This document shows positions 53,221 through 63,272 of a DNA stretch of 64,000 nucleotides, piece by piece. The position numbers were made by a program, and so were the translations under genes. Positions within the stretch are counted from its first letter, which is position 1. Each line of letters begins with the position of its first letter. The notes beneath the pieces are model-generated. The model was given only the letters and a program-made list of their open reading frames with translations, made no database searches and was not told where the DNA came from. The stretch spans positions 212,486 to 276,485 of the forward strand of contig JAHLKC010000040.1 of the NCBI GenBank assembly GCA_025449115.1. Reading direction: 5' to 3'. The DNA is from Chytridium lagenaria (taxonomy: Eukaryota; Chytridiomycota; Chytridiomycetes; Chytridiales; Chytridiaceae).

Positions 53221-54236
53221 ATGACGAAGAGTCTGGATGACGAAGATGATAATGTTAGTTATCATACACCCGATCGCGACGACGATGAAGATGAAGAAAG
53301 GAGGAACCTCACTCACCTACCGTTCGTCGATCTGGTGGAAGAAGAGTTCCAAACTTCCGTGAAGACCTGGATGAACCATACGAAACATCCCTTCGAAGGT
53401 CATCACGGAACAAGAAGAAGCCTGGAGAGTTTTGGACGGTTAGACCATCAGCAAACACGGCATGTTAGAAGATGACGACGAACCAAAGACCTACCAGGAA
53501 GCGATGGGTAGGAAGGAAAAGGACGAGTGGAGGAAAGCGATGGAGGAGGAAATGAAAAGTTTGGTTGAGATGGGAACATGGAGGTTGGTTCCCCGACCTA
53601 AAGGGAGAAAGATTATTAAATCAGGATGGGTGTACAAAACAAAGCGAGATGAGTTGGGAAATCTTGATAAACGGAAAGCGAGATTTGTTGCTAAAGGTTA
53701 CTCGCAAAAACAAGGAATCGACTATGACGAGAAGTTCGCACCCGTTATCAAGCAAGCGACGTTGAGAGTGATGCTTGCAGTCGCATGTCAAGAAAACATG
53801 GAGATTCGGCAATACGATGTGAAGACCGCGTTTTTAAATGGCAAGCTTGAAGATCATGAGATCTATATCGAACAACCAGAAGGATTCGTCGTGGAGGGGA
53901 AAGAAGACTGGGTGTGCCTGTGCATAAGAGCCTCTACGGACTCGTTCAAGCACCAATGTGTTTCAACACCGACTTGAACACGTTCCAAGTCGACGAGGAG
54001 AAGTTTACTCGCTCAGCGGCGGATCCATGCCTTTATTACAAGCGAAACGGCAAGGACTCACCTTGAAGGGGGTCTACGTCGATGATATCATAGAGGCGTC
54101 GACGAGCAAGGAGGGATTAGACCGATCAGAAAAACGATTTATGAGACGTTACCGAGGTACAGGAGCTCCAAGTTTTCGATACGTCCTGGGGTGGCAATGT
54201 CGCTATGATCGTGTGGGATAGCTACTGGGGTCAAAA
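53221..54236 (+). CDS. Copia reverse transcriptase (incomplete)
   Basis: The RT domain is recognised by EWRKAMEEEMKSL, TWRLVPRPKGRKII, KARFVAKGYSQKQGIDYDE and FAPVIKQATLRVML, then IRQYDVKTAFLNGKL (first catalytic Asp) and YVDDII at about 54074-54091 (catalytic Asp pair). The sequence then stops near 54236; the thumb, connection and RNase H are missing. The acidic spacer upstream (DDEDDNVSYHTPDRDDDED) is typical of copia polyproteins between integrase and RT. Confidence 0.85.
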
Positions 54237-54261
54237 CCGTTGACGTATGTTACCAAAGTAC

Positions 54262-55150
54262 CGGTTTCAGACCCAACACGGCCGGGTCCAGAGGACAGGG
54301 CCGTAACACGGCCGTATCCGGTCTGTAAGAACCGGTACCGAAAAACGGCCGGGTCGGGCGGGCCGGCCGTAACCGGTCTGCAAGAACAATTACCGAAATA
54401 CGGCCGGGTCGGGCGGGCCGGCCGTAGCCGGTCTGCAAGAACAATTACCGAAATACGGCCGGGTCGGGCGGGCCGGCCGTAACCGTTCTGTAGAAACCGG
54501 TACCATAACACGGCCGGGTTGGGAAGAAACCGTACTAAAGCACGACCGGGTCGGGCGGGCCGGCCGTAACCGGGCTGTAAGAACCAATACCGAAATACGG
54601 CCGTAAGAACCGGTACCGAAATACGGCCGGGGCGGGCGGGCCGGCCGTAACCGGTCTGTAAAAACCGGTACCATAATACGGCCGGGTGGGAAAGGAACCG
54701 TACTAAAGCACGACCGGGTCGGGCAGGCCGGCCGTAACCGGTTTGTAAGAACCGGTACCGAAATACGGCCGGGGCGGGCGGGCCGGCCGTAACCGGTCTG
54801 TAAAAGCCGGTACCATAATACGGCCGGGTTGGGAGGGCCGGCCGTAACCGGTCTGTAGGAACCCTACTAAAGCACGGCCGGGTTGGGCGGGCCGGCCGTA
54901 AACGGTCTGTAAGTACCAGAACCAAAATACGGCCGGGTCGGGCGGGCTGGCCGTAACCCGTCTGTAAGAACAGGTACTAAAAGACAGCCGGGTCGGGCGG
55001 AACGGCCGTAAGCGGTCTATAAGTAGCCCGGCGGTAACCGGTCTGTAGGGAGCGTACTAAAGCACGGCCGGGTCGGGCGGACCGGCCGTAACCGGTTTGT
55101 AAGAACCGGAACCAAAACATGGCCGTGTTCGTCTGGACGGCCATAGTGTT
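54262..55150. repeat. GC-rich tandem repeat array
   Basis: About fifteen diverged units of roughly 55-65 bp are built on GGCCGGGTCGGGCGGGCCGG, then CCGTAACCGGTCTGTAAGAAC and CGGTACCGAAATA. The array starts within 30 bases of the truncated copia RT. It leaves a long open frame on the minus strand (54203-54925) that reads as repeated RPARPTRPYF-type peptides; I regard it as a by-product. The closely spaced GGG runs could form G-quadruplexes. Confidence 0.85.
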
Positions 55151-55269
55151 TAGTCTATAGCGGAAGGTGTCTTGAGGAAAGGGAAGTGACCGGAGTCACA
55201 GACATCTTACCCTATAAGACGGATCCTGTTCCTTATGTTTTAGGAAACAATTTTCTTGAATACTTTTAG

Positions 55270-55860
55270 TTTTAGCCGTATACGGTCTCCATACTTACGG
55301 CAATATCCACAACATATAAAGGTCGGTACGGCCGTATACGGTCTCCATAATTAAGGTAATCTCCACAGCATAAAAAGGTCGGTACGGCCGTATACGGTCT
55401 CCATTCTTAAGGTAATAGCCACAACATATAAAGGTCTGCACGGCCGTATACGATCTCTATATAACAAGGTCGGTACGGCCGTATACGGTCTCCATACTTA
55501 AGGTAATATCCACAATACTTAAGGTGATATCCACAGCATAAAAAGGTCCGTACGGCCGTATACGGTCTGTATACTTAAGGTAATCTCCACAGCATAAAAA
55601 GGTCGGTACGGCCGTATACGGTCTCCATACTTAAGGTAATAGCCACAACATATAAAGGTCTGCACGGCCGTATACGATCTCTATATAACAAGGTCGGTAC
55701 GGCCGTATACGGTCTCCATACTTAAGGTAATATCCACAATACTTAAGGTGATATCCACAGCATAAAAAGGTCCGTACGGCCGTATACGGTCTGTAGAACA
55801 AGTTCGGTACGGCCGTATACGGTCTCCATATACGGTTCTGTACGTAGGTATAACAAGCCT
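55270..55860. repeat. Tandem array with CGGCCGTATACGG core, 224-bp higher order
   Basis: Units of about 55-60 bp read CGGTACGGCCGTATACGGTC, then TCCATACTTAAGGTAAT and ATCCACA-ATA-TAAAGGT. A variant core (CGGCCGTATACGATCT) recurs at 55441 and 55665, and the DNA between repeats in the same order, giving a 224-bp higher-order unit in about two copies. The core is nearly palindromic. No gene lies in it. Confidence 0.85.
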
Positions 55861-56689
55861 AGACGGAATGGACCGCGCTAGGTATATTCATTTACCAAAA
55901 TATTAATTATGATGAATGGATATAGAACACATTGTATTATCTAGAATTATGACACTTATACAGCTTAAGAAATGCATCAGAACCAAGGCGCGCCAGATTT
56001 TGGTGTTGCTTTCTGTTGTGTGCACAAACGTAAGTATGTATAGTCATGTTTGCATGACCTTCTGTCATATAGGAGGTGGATTTCTTCATCTGCGCCATAC
56101 CCTTGTTCGCTGACTCCTGATAGCTAGTGTTGAGGTCCCCAACATTAACGTCGGCTCTATAGTGCATAGCATGGGATGCGATGGAGCATCCAACGTGTGA
56201 GTGCGAATGAAAGTCATCTATCATGAAGCGACAGTCCTTGAAAAACTCATACTCTCGTAGCATGCAATAATCTGCAGCATGGCAATTATTGTCTGCGAGA
56301 CAATATGCTGGGCAGGTTCTAAATCTAAAAAAGAATTTGTGTTAAAAGAGGACTTGATGTTTATGTACCTAGTAAATAGAGTTGAAAAAACGTCGTTGAC
56401 ACTTTCATTTGATGGAAACAGGTGATAACCAATGTAAAATCGATGTCGACACATGAAAACCATAGCTCCTGAAGTCAAGGTCCTGGCTCGTCTTTGGCGG
56501 TGGTAGTATTTTGGACACCTCACCCATCTGTGTTGGGGTCTAGGGCTCTCTTTTCCCGGAGGTTTGGATAAGCGGGGCGGGATCGAACCTGGGGAAGGAA
56601 GTAAAAACATCCAGTCTTAACAGATGCGGTTAGATGATACATGATATATGAATTTGGAATACACTGGCATCCCATATGTCACGAATTAT

Positions 56690-56800
56690 ACAATTTCTGA
56701 ACTACCACGGCCATGCCGGTCCGGTGCGGCCATGCGGTCCGTTACGGCCATGTTGGCCATGCCGGTCCGGTAGCCATGTTGGTCATGCCGTCCGGACGAC
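56690..56800. repeat. GGCCATG minisatellite expanded in copy B
   Basis: GCCATGCCGGTCCGG-type units are repeated several times within a non-coding part of KDZ copy B. At the matching place in copy A (about 47955-47990) only one short unit is present. The repeat therefore expanded or contracted after the copies separated. Confidence 0.7.
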
Positions 56801-57837
56801 CATCATTATTACGGCGGTACAGAAGCAAAATCACGCCATACGGCCTTAACCGGGGCCGTACTTTCCCACCGTAAAGAATGAACTGAGAGAAAGACAGCCT
56901 ACCTTCAACCAATTTGAATCCGATGACAGATCAATAGAAACTTCATGTGTTGTTGTGTGACGACTGTGAGCCATTTTGACTCTATGCAACCTCACCAGAA
57001 GGAAGCTCACAAGAGATTTTAATATTGGTGGCATTATGTCATGATCTCCCTCAATGGAGAGATTGAACAAAACGTTGCCAACAGATGGCACATAACGCCG
57101 CAAATTTTGAATTAGTTGCATCTGTCGAGCTGCATCATCCTGACCGCATACCATCATAGCCTGCAAAAATGTTCGCCCGTGAGGCAAAATGACCGTGACA
57201 ACGGATTGCTCACAAAAGATCTATGTTTATTTTAAGTTGGACAAGAGAATAATCCAAACATACCACGTTTAACAATTCGGTGAACGACTTGATTTGCGCC
57301 GGTGACCATATATTCTGAAGAAGGTACGATATAAATTGAGGCCACAGTTCCCAATGTTCTCGAAGTAGAAGACCCAGACGATTGCCTTCATCTTTGATGT
57401 CCTCTGTGATATAAGCTCCATCCATTTCATCTCTTGCAGCTTTGCGATACGACGACGAAAAGCCACGACCCTCAGCTCGGTGCTTATGATTATTAATAAA
57501 CTAATCGAATTAGTCTCTGAATAACTAGTAATGTTTACCCATTTATCACGCATATAAGCAACGTCAGGCACGGCGCGGCTATTATTGTTAACATACGTAG
57601 GGCTCCTCAAGTTGAGAGTCTGCTTATCTCGCCGGTACCCAATTGCAATACCGTCACAAGCCAACAAGATCACAACGATCAACATTGCAAAAGGGGCATT
57701 GCACTCGATTATCCCAAGTGAGTCCTGAAGTACCCTATATGCAAACCACGCCTAAGATATATTGATAAATTAGAGATGTAACTTAGGCGGAATGATTCAG
57801 ACAAGGGTTAACGTCGAAAATTGTCCCTGGCCAAAAT

Positions 57838-57962
57838 CGCCGTACCCGTCCGTACCGTGCGTACCCGTCCGTACCGTGCGTACAAACAATAAATTTAACC
57901 ATACCCTGCCGTATACGGCCGCACCATGCCGCCGTATACGACCGCACCCTGCCGTATACGCA
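57838..57962. repeat. CCGTACC / CCGTATACG minisatellite in copy B
   Basis: Short units (CGTACCCGTCCGTACCGTG twice, then CCGTATACG-CCGCACC several times) lie between exons of copy B. Copy A (49503-49600) has fewer and more diverged units. They carry the same CCGTATACGG core as the large arrays outside the element. Confidence 0.7.
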
Positions 57963-59815
57963 TATTAAATAAAAACTCACCGCTGTGAAAACCCTAACAC
58001 TAGGTGGTTTTTTTAACCTGTTATTTTCGAACTTCTCAGCGTAATCCCATCTCCTTTCCTCAATAAAGCTTGAAAAAGAGAACTCCGCACTACACATCAA
58101 CTCAGTCATCTTATCCATCATCCGATGTGTATAAAGATAGCAGTTGTTCTTGTTAAAGATACCAAGATTGCCTAAGTCGGGACGATAAACTTATGGCGCC
58201 GCCGAGGGCAAACTGGGCAGCGAGCTAGCTCAATGAATACTGTTGTTACTGAGTTCTCGGAAAATAGAGTTGCTTGCTTAAAGAACCTATCGTTCGTCGT
58301 ATGGGAGAGCTTAAAACCACAAGAGCATTGGGCATCTTCCTCAAGTCTCAATGAACCACCTTGACCAATGTCGATCTTTTCAGATGCTTTATAGACTCTA
58401 GGTGGCCATAAATTTGCCTCGTTTTCGCATAGAAGAGACAATGGTGGTGGTATTGGCCGATGCGACACTGAAGCATCTGTTTCCTCATTTTCGGGGCTCA
58501 CTGTGCGTTCATCAAAGTAGTCACAAATTCATCTGCGCTTAGGAGAATGTCGATATGGCGGCACGAAGCTCTGTCAGTATTACCACGGATACATCTTGGT
58601 CCATTGCATTTGAAAGACGTTATTCCACTCTTGAAGGACAGATTCACAATCCTCCACTGGGGCCCAACGTCGAGCTCGTCATGTAGAACGGCATATATCT
58701 TAAAGGTCTTGTCAATGTGTAGGGGTACATATGGCAAATCATCTGCATGTAGGGGAGGGATAATGAAATTAAAAAGGACAAATAAATTTCATTCAAACAC
58801 GGGCCAAAACGTACGGGCCTGTGCTGTACGGGCGGGACGGGCACCGCGGCTAATTGTCAAAATACAGGTTAAATATAAACTTACCCAATGGATGCTTCAC
58901 GTAATGTCGAGCAAAATGTATGACATCACTATGAATACACGCGTTAACGATAGGGGTGCAATTGCAGGCAATGATCATTCGTTCTGTGTCTATATTGTGA
59001 ATTTTGACAACGGGAAAGTTGGTTCCCTGCAATTAGCTGCTTAGTATAACAATACCATTAGTCGAAATTTACCTGGCAAACCATCTTTCCATCGTTGTAA
59101 TCCTGCACAATATAAACATTTCCTGGACGCGGAACTGCAATCAGATCGTAATTTTTTAGAAGTTCATTGTATTTAGAAGAGTGGTTTGTCTGCTGTCCAG
59201 GGTCCTGAAATTGTTAGTTGATAAGAGTAAAATACGACGGCTAACGAATATCTGCTATATCCAATGCGAGTATCGGGATCTATGACATATGTCCTAATAT
59301 ACCGTCACCAATTAGGACCTCGGGGTCAACCACTTGAAAATTTGGATTATATGGCTCCCTAACCCTAACCCTGCTCCTTCAATAACGTCGTGATTCCAGC
59401 CTTCCTCTGCAGGGCATATTCAACTGCACGTGGTAAGAGTTGAGCCAGCATATATCAGTGTGATAACCAAAAATATACTAGCCTTACCTAAACCACCCCT
59501 AGTGTAGACTTCGCCCCGCTTCTCGCAACGAGCTTTCTCCCGCTTTTCCCACTTTGTCAACTTTGACTTAGATGCTATCTTCACGGGGAAGCCATGGTGC
59601 AATACTGGATGCAAATACAGGGAGACTTTAAGTGTGCTTTGACAACAGCACTAAAATTTTATATGTAACGTAGAAAATTGTTACGCCTATAAACGGACAG
59701 TTTGAAGGGTACCGTCTGTATACGTACGTAGCAGGTCGAACATGGCCTAGTACGCCCCAAAACAGAGCCAAGCGGCGACTTTAAAACAACATAAAAAATC
59801 AAGACGGACGTGTTT

Positions 59816-60570
59816 GGCATATGTGTGTTATATAAATTGAAAGCTCTCAATGAGAAAAACCTTGTACGTATGCTCGGTAGCTTCTAACGGTCTGTGCCGT
59901 CTTGCAATTATTAATTCCAGCTTGGTAAACACAAAATTCGACTTTAAAATTCAATAAAACACTCTACAGACGTGATAGAGGTGTGAATCATCACCAATGA
60001 ATTCCCCATATCTGTTTACTTTGGACCAAGTAGTCGTCGGCGCTTGACTTGCAAATCGAAGTTTGGGCTCAACGGAGTGGTGTAGTTTTAGGGCATGCGC
60101 GTCAAAAGCTTTCATTTGAAAATACCAAATGCGGACATACATGTTCGGCATATGTGTGTTATATCATTAGAAAGCTCTCAATGAGTGGATGCTCGTACAT
60201 ATCATTCGCATCTTCTAGAGGTCTTTGCCGTCTTGCAATTATTATTTCCAGCTTGGTAAACACAAAATTCGACTTTAAAACTCAATAAAACACTCTACAG
60301 ACGTGATAGAGGTGTGAAACCATCACCAATGAACTCCCCATATCTGTTTACCTTGGACGAAGTAGTCGTCGGCGCTTGACTTGCAATTGAAGTTTGGGCT
60401 CAACGGAGTGGTGTAGTTTTAGGGCATGCGCGTCAAAAGCTTTCATTTGAAAATACCAAATCCGGACATACATGTTCGGCATATGTGTGTTATATCATTA
60501 GAAAGCTCTCAATGAGTGGATGCTTGTACGTATTATTGGCAGCGTTTAACGCTCTGGCATCGCCTGCAAT
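59816..60570. repeat. 331-bp tandem direct repeat, about 2.3 copies
   Basis: The anchor GGCATATGTGTGTTATAT occurs at 59816, 60147 and 60478, an exact 331-bp period. The intervening units share AAAGCTCTCAATGAG, CAGCTTGGTAAACACAAAA, ACTCTACAGACGTGATAGAG and GTAGTCGTCGGCGCTTGACT in the same order. No coding sequence is evident. It lies just upstream of the KDZ copy B gene. Confidence 0.9.
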
Positions 60571-60763
60571 GCGCTTTTTCCGCTCCGTTAGCACTAAATC
60601 TTCCTCAAAAACATTGCGGAGACAACTGTTCGGGGCTGACGCATGGTGAAAGAGTAATCTGAGTACTTTTACTTCAATTAAATGGTTAGGATATTAAATA
60701 TCCTTCGGTAATTATCAATTGCAGTAACAAATGGTTTAAACATACTTAATAAATTGGCCATCT

Positions 60764-61381
60764 TTGGGCGTACCCGTGCGGGTTATGGCCAAAAAAGGAC
60801 GTACCCGTGCGGATACGGCCAAGAGGGGACTTAGCAATTTTTTGAAAAATGCTATCCAAAAATTTTCACCGGGCAGGCCGGAAATGGTCCACTACGGCCC
60901 TTTTTTTTTTAGCAAATGTTCTCGTTTTCAAACAAGATTGTCAACGTACGTGCTGGGCCATGTGATATCATCATTGAAAAAATCCGATACCAGAAGAAGA
61001 GAATTTGACAAAAAAAAAAGAATGTATTGTCCATGCTGCAACCGCGACCTCCCACACATTGATGACCTTGAGGACCACCTCATGGACAGAAGTAGTGGTG
61101 GTCACGGACTTCGAAGCCCGTTTTTGAGTTTCGCACTCCGTATTACAAATGAAGAAATACTTTTAAAGTTGACTGCGAGTGCCATGCAGGGCTTTGACTT
61201 TAAAGTTCAATCCTCCACCTCATCAGCATCCGCCGTCGCTAGCACCTCAGAACCTGCCGTCGGTCGTCGTGAGGAATATCACAAGACTACCGATGTGTAC
61301 AGGAAAAAGTATACACAAGTTAAGCTTTACATTAACTTTCATCGTAGCATTCGGGTTATATCCTATAGTATAAACCCTTGA
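60764..61381 (+). CDS. Hypothetical protein with C2H2-like zinc finger
   Basis: An open frame of 205 codons whose middle contains MYCPCCNRDLPHIDDLEDHL. That is a C-x2-C followed by a His about 15 residues on, a candidate C2H2/C2HC finger, after a basic Lys/Arg stretch (SDTRRREFDKKKRM). It is followed by a helical segment (RITNEEILLKLTASAMQG) and a Ser/Ala-rich end. Its first codons lie in DNA with two CGTACCCGTGCGG repeats, so the true start may be further in, for example the Met before VHYGPFF. No family recognised. It lies between satellites and could be a mobile-element accessory gene or a chance frame. Confidence 0.35.
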   Translation: MGVPVRVMAKKGRTRADTAKRGLSNFLKNAIQKFSPGRPEMVHYGPFFFSKCSRFQTRLSTYVLGHVISSLKKSDTRRREFDKKKRMYCPCCNRDLPHIDDLEDHLMDRSSGGHGLRSPFLSFALRITNEEILLKLTASAMQGFDFKVQSSTSSASAVASTSEPAVGRREEYHKTTDVYRKKYTQVKLYINFHRSIRVISYSINP

Positions 61382-61654
61382 CAGGTAATAAAATTTCGAT
61401 GTTTATGAGACGTATACACGCGTATACAGTAGTATGCTGCAGTATTTGGTAGGTAACGTAATCCATTTTGTCAACGGTTTAGGTACGGTCGATAACGGTG
61501 ATTGTCTTGTCATACGTCATTTAAATTTAATTATAAGAGATTTTTCGTACCATTATATACTACCGTAGCAATGTCATATTATTTTTTAGGAGGGTTTATG
61601 AGCGGTAGAATACGCCGGTATACAGTAGAGTTACTTTAACTCTAGATGTATTGG

Positions 61655-61870
61655 CGTCGCCCATCCATTCATTCATACATACATTCATCATACATCCATT
61701 CATCCCTTCAGCAATCCAACCATCCATCCATCCATACATCCATCCATCCACTACTCCGGCCATCCAGCACACCATACATCTGTCCATTCTTGTCCGTCCC
61801 TCCATCCATCCATCTACTTTTCCCTCCATCCACCTGACCATAATTTGTCCATCTTTCCATCCATGCATTC
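61655..61870. repeat. CATC microsatellite
   Basis: An imperfect (CATC)n / CCATCCATT repeat of about 200 bp. The opposing-strand frames (Trp/Met/Asp/Gly-rich or His/Pro/Ser-rich) are produced by the repeat and are not genes. Confidence 0.9.
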
Positions 61871-61969
61871 CATTCCGTCCATCAATTAATACAGTATTAT
61901 TGCATCTCGTATTATTAGCTTGATCATAATAGTTTAGTTATATACAAATGTAATTGCTATAAAGACGTC

Positions 61970-63190
61970 TACTATTGCCAATACTTTTGCGTACGGTCAG
62001 TACGGCGTTACACATCCTCCTGCGGTTACATATTAACCATCCCAGTCGTATACAGGCATATACTTCTGCTAATACTTTGTGTACGGCATCATACGGCGTT
62101 TTACGTCCTCTTGCGGTTACATATTAACCATCACAGTCGTATACAGGCGTATACCATTACCAATACTATGTGTACGGTCGCGTACGGCGGTATACGTCTT
62201 CCTGCGGTTACATATTAAACGCCACAGTTGTATACAGGCGTATACCATTGCCAATACTTTGTGTACGGCCCTATACGGCGTTATACGACCTCTTGCGGTT
62301 ACATATTAATCATTACAGTCGTATACAGGCGTATACCATTACCAATACTATGTGTACGGTCGCGTACGGCGGTATACGTCTTCCTGCGGTTACATATTAA
62401 ACGTCACAGTTGTATACAGGCGTATACCATTGCCAATACTTTGTGTACGGCCCTATACGGCGTTATACGACCTCTTGCGGTTACATATTAATCATTACAG
62501 TCGTATACAGGCGTATACCATTACCAATACTATGTGTACGGTCGCGTACGGCGGTATACGTCTTCCTGCGGTTACATATTAAACGTCACAGTTGTATACA
62601 GGCGTATACCATTGCCAATACTTTGTGTACGGCCCTATACGGCGTTATACGACCTCTTGCGGTTACATATTAATCATTACAGTCGTATACAGGCGTATAC
62701 CATTACCAATACTATGTGTACGGTCGCGTACGGCGGTATACGTCTTCCTGCGGTTACATATTAAACGTCACAGTTGTATACAGGCGTATACCATTGCCAA
62801 TACTTTGTGTACGGCCCTATACGGCGTTATACGACCTCTTGCGGTTACATTCTAATCATTACAGTCGTATACAGGCGTATACCATTACCAATACTATGTG
62901 TACGGTCGCGTACGGCGGTATACGTCTTCCTGCGGTTACATATTAAACGTCACAGTTGTATACAGGCGTATACCATTGCCAATACTTTGTGTACGGCCCT
63001 ATACGGCGTTATACGACCTCTTGCGGTTACATATTAATCATTACAGTCGTATACAGGCGTATACCATTACCAATACTATGTGTACGGTCGCGTACGGCGG
63101 TATACGTCTTCCTGCGGTTACATATTAAACGTCACAGTTGTATACAGGCGTATACCATTGCCAATACTTTGTTTACGGCAGCGTACTGCT
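61970..63190. repeat. Satellite array: 91-bp monomers in 182-bp higher-order units
   Basis: Two diverged 91-bp monomers alternate. One carries GTGTACGGTCGCGTACGGCGG and the other GTGTACGGCCCTATACGGCG; both continue CGGTTACATATTAA and GTATACAGGCGTATACCATT. The pair repeats every 182 bp (for example at 62170, 62352, 62534, 62716 and 62898) with almost no differences, giving about five near-identical higher-order units. More diverged monomers lie at the left edge (61970-62160), and the right edge is near 63190. Near-identity implies recent homogenisation. The overlapping short frames within it are artefacts. Confidence 0.95.
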
Positions 63191-63272
63191 GTAGTTCTTT
63201 TATAAAGATATCCTCCACAAATTAAAATTAAGATGTGAGTGTAGAAATACATATTTATTTGTGCCAATATTG

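Larger units (their letters stand above)
50262..54236 (+). mobile_element. Ty1/copia retrotransposon, 3'-truncated
   Basis: The element starts with a 5' LTR at 50262 and continues through gag and the start of pol in the copia order: gag, protease, integrase, reverse transcriptase. It stops at about 54236, where a GC-rich satellite begins. No RNase H and no 3' LTR were found. It sits exactly where KDZ copy A loses similarity to copy B, so it inserted into that copy. The left flank would supply the target site TGAAA (50257-50261), but the matching right flank is missing. The frames are broken in many places, so it is not autonomous as assembled. Confidence 0.9.
55937..59614 (-). mobile_element. 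KDZ-superfamily transposase gene, copy B
   Basis: Minus-strand pieces follow the order of KDZ-associated transposases. N-terminal: KSKLTKWEKREKARCEKRG, then YVIDPDTRIGYSRYS, IAVPRPGNVYIVQDYNDG and a SWIM-like finger ACNC-x6-ACIH (about 58931-58970). A second SWIM-like finger is FKCNGPRC-x7-CRH (about 58541-58615). Next is the CxC-type cluster (CSCGFKLSH, ARCPVCPRRRH, about 58190-58330). The catalytic-type block ACDGIAIGYRRDKQ (about 57640-57660) follows. Finally FFKDCRFMIDDFHSHSHVGC, LNTSYQESANKGMAQM and STSYMTEGHAN (55937-56263) contain the D-x-F-H and Q-E motifs of KDZ transposases. Several introns and frame breaks exist. The enzyme would cut and paste DNA; activity is doubtful as assembled. 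TIRs were not identified. Confidence 0.7.

Noticed and set aside
54203..54925. 240-codon minus-strand frame with repeated RPARPTRPYF peptides
   Set aside because: It exactly tracks the GC-rich tandem array, with no non-repeat part, so it is a repeat by-product.
56560..56600. GGTTCGATCC-like B box on the minus strand, possible tRNA
   Set aside because: No matching A box or cloverleaf could be drawn, and the copy A version has lost the motif.
59357..59374. Telomere-like CCCTAACCCTAACCCTG
   Set aside because: It has only about 2.5 units and sits inside the transposase gene, where the minus strand reads Gly-Leu repeats in frame. No terminal array is near.
61596..61923. Frames of Trp/Met/Asp/Gly or Ser/Ile/His/Pro repeats
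   Set aside because: They are translations of the CATC microsatellite.
62079..63225. A series of overlapping frames starting MYGRVRRYTSS or MYTGVYHCQYF
   Set aside because: They recur every 182 bp with the satellite and have no codon structure beyond it.
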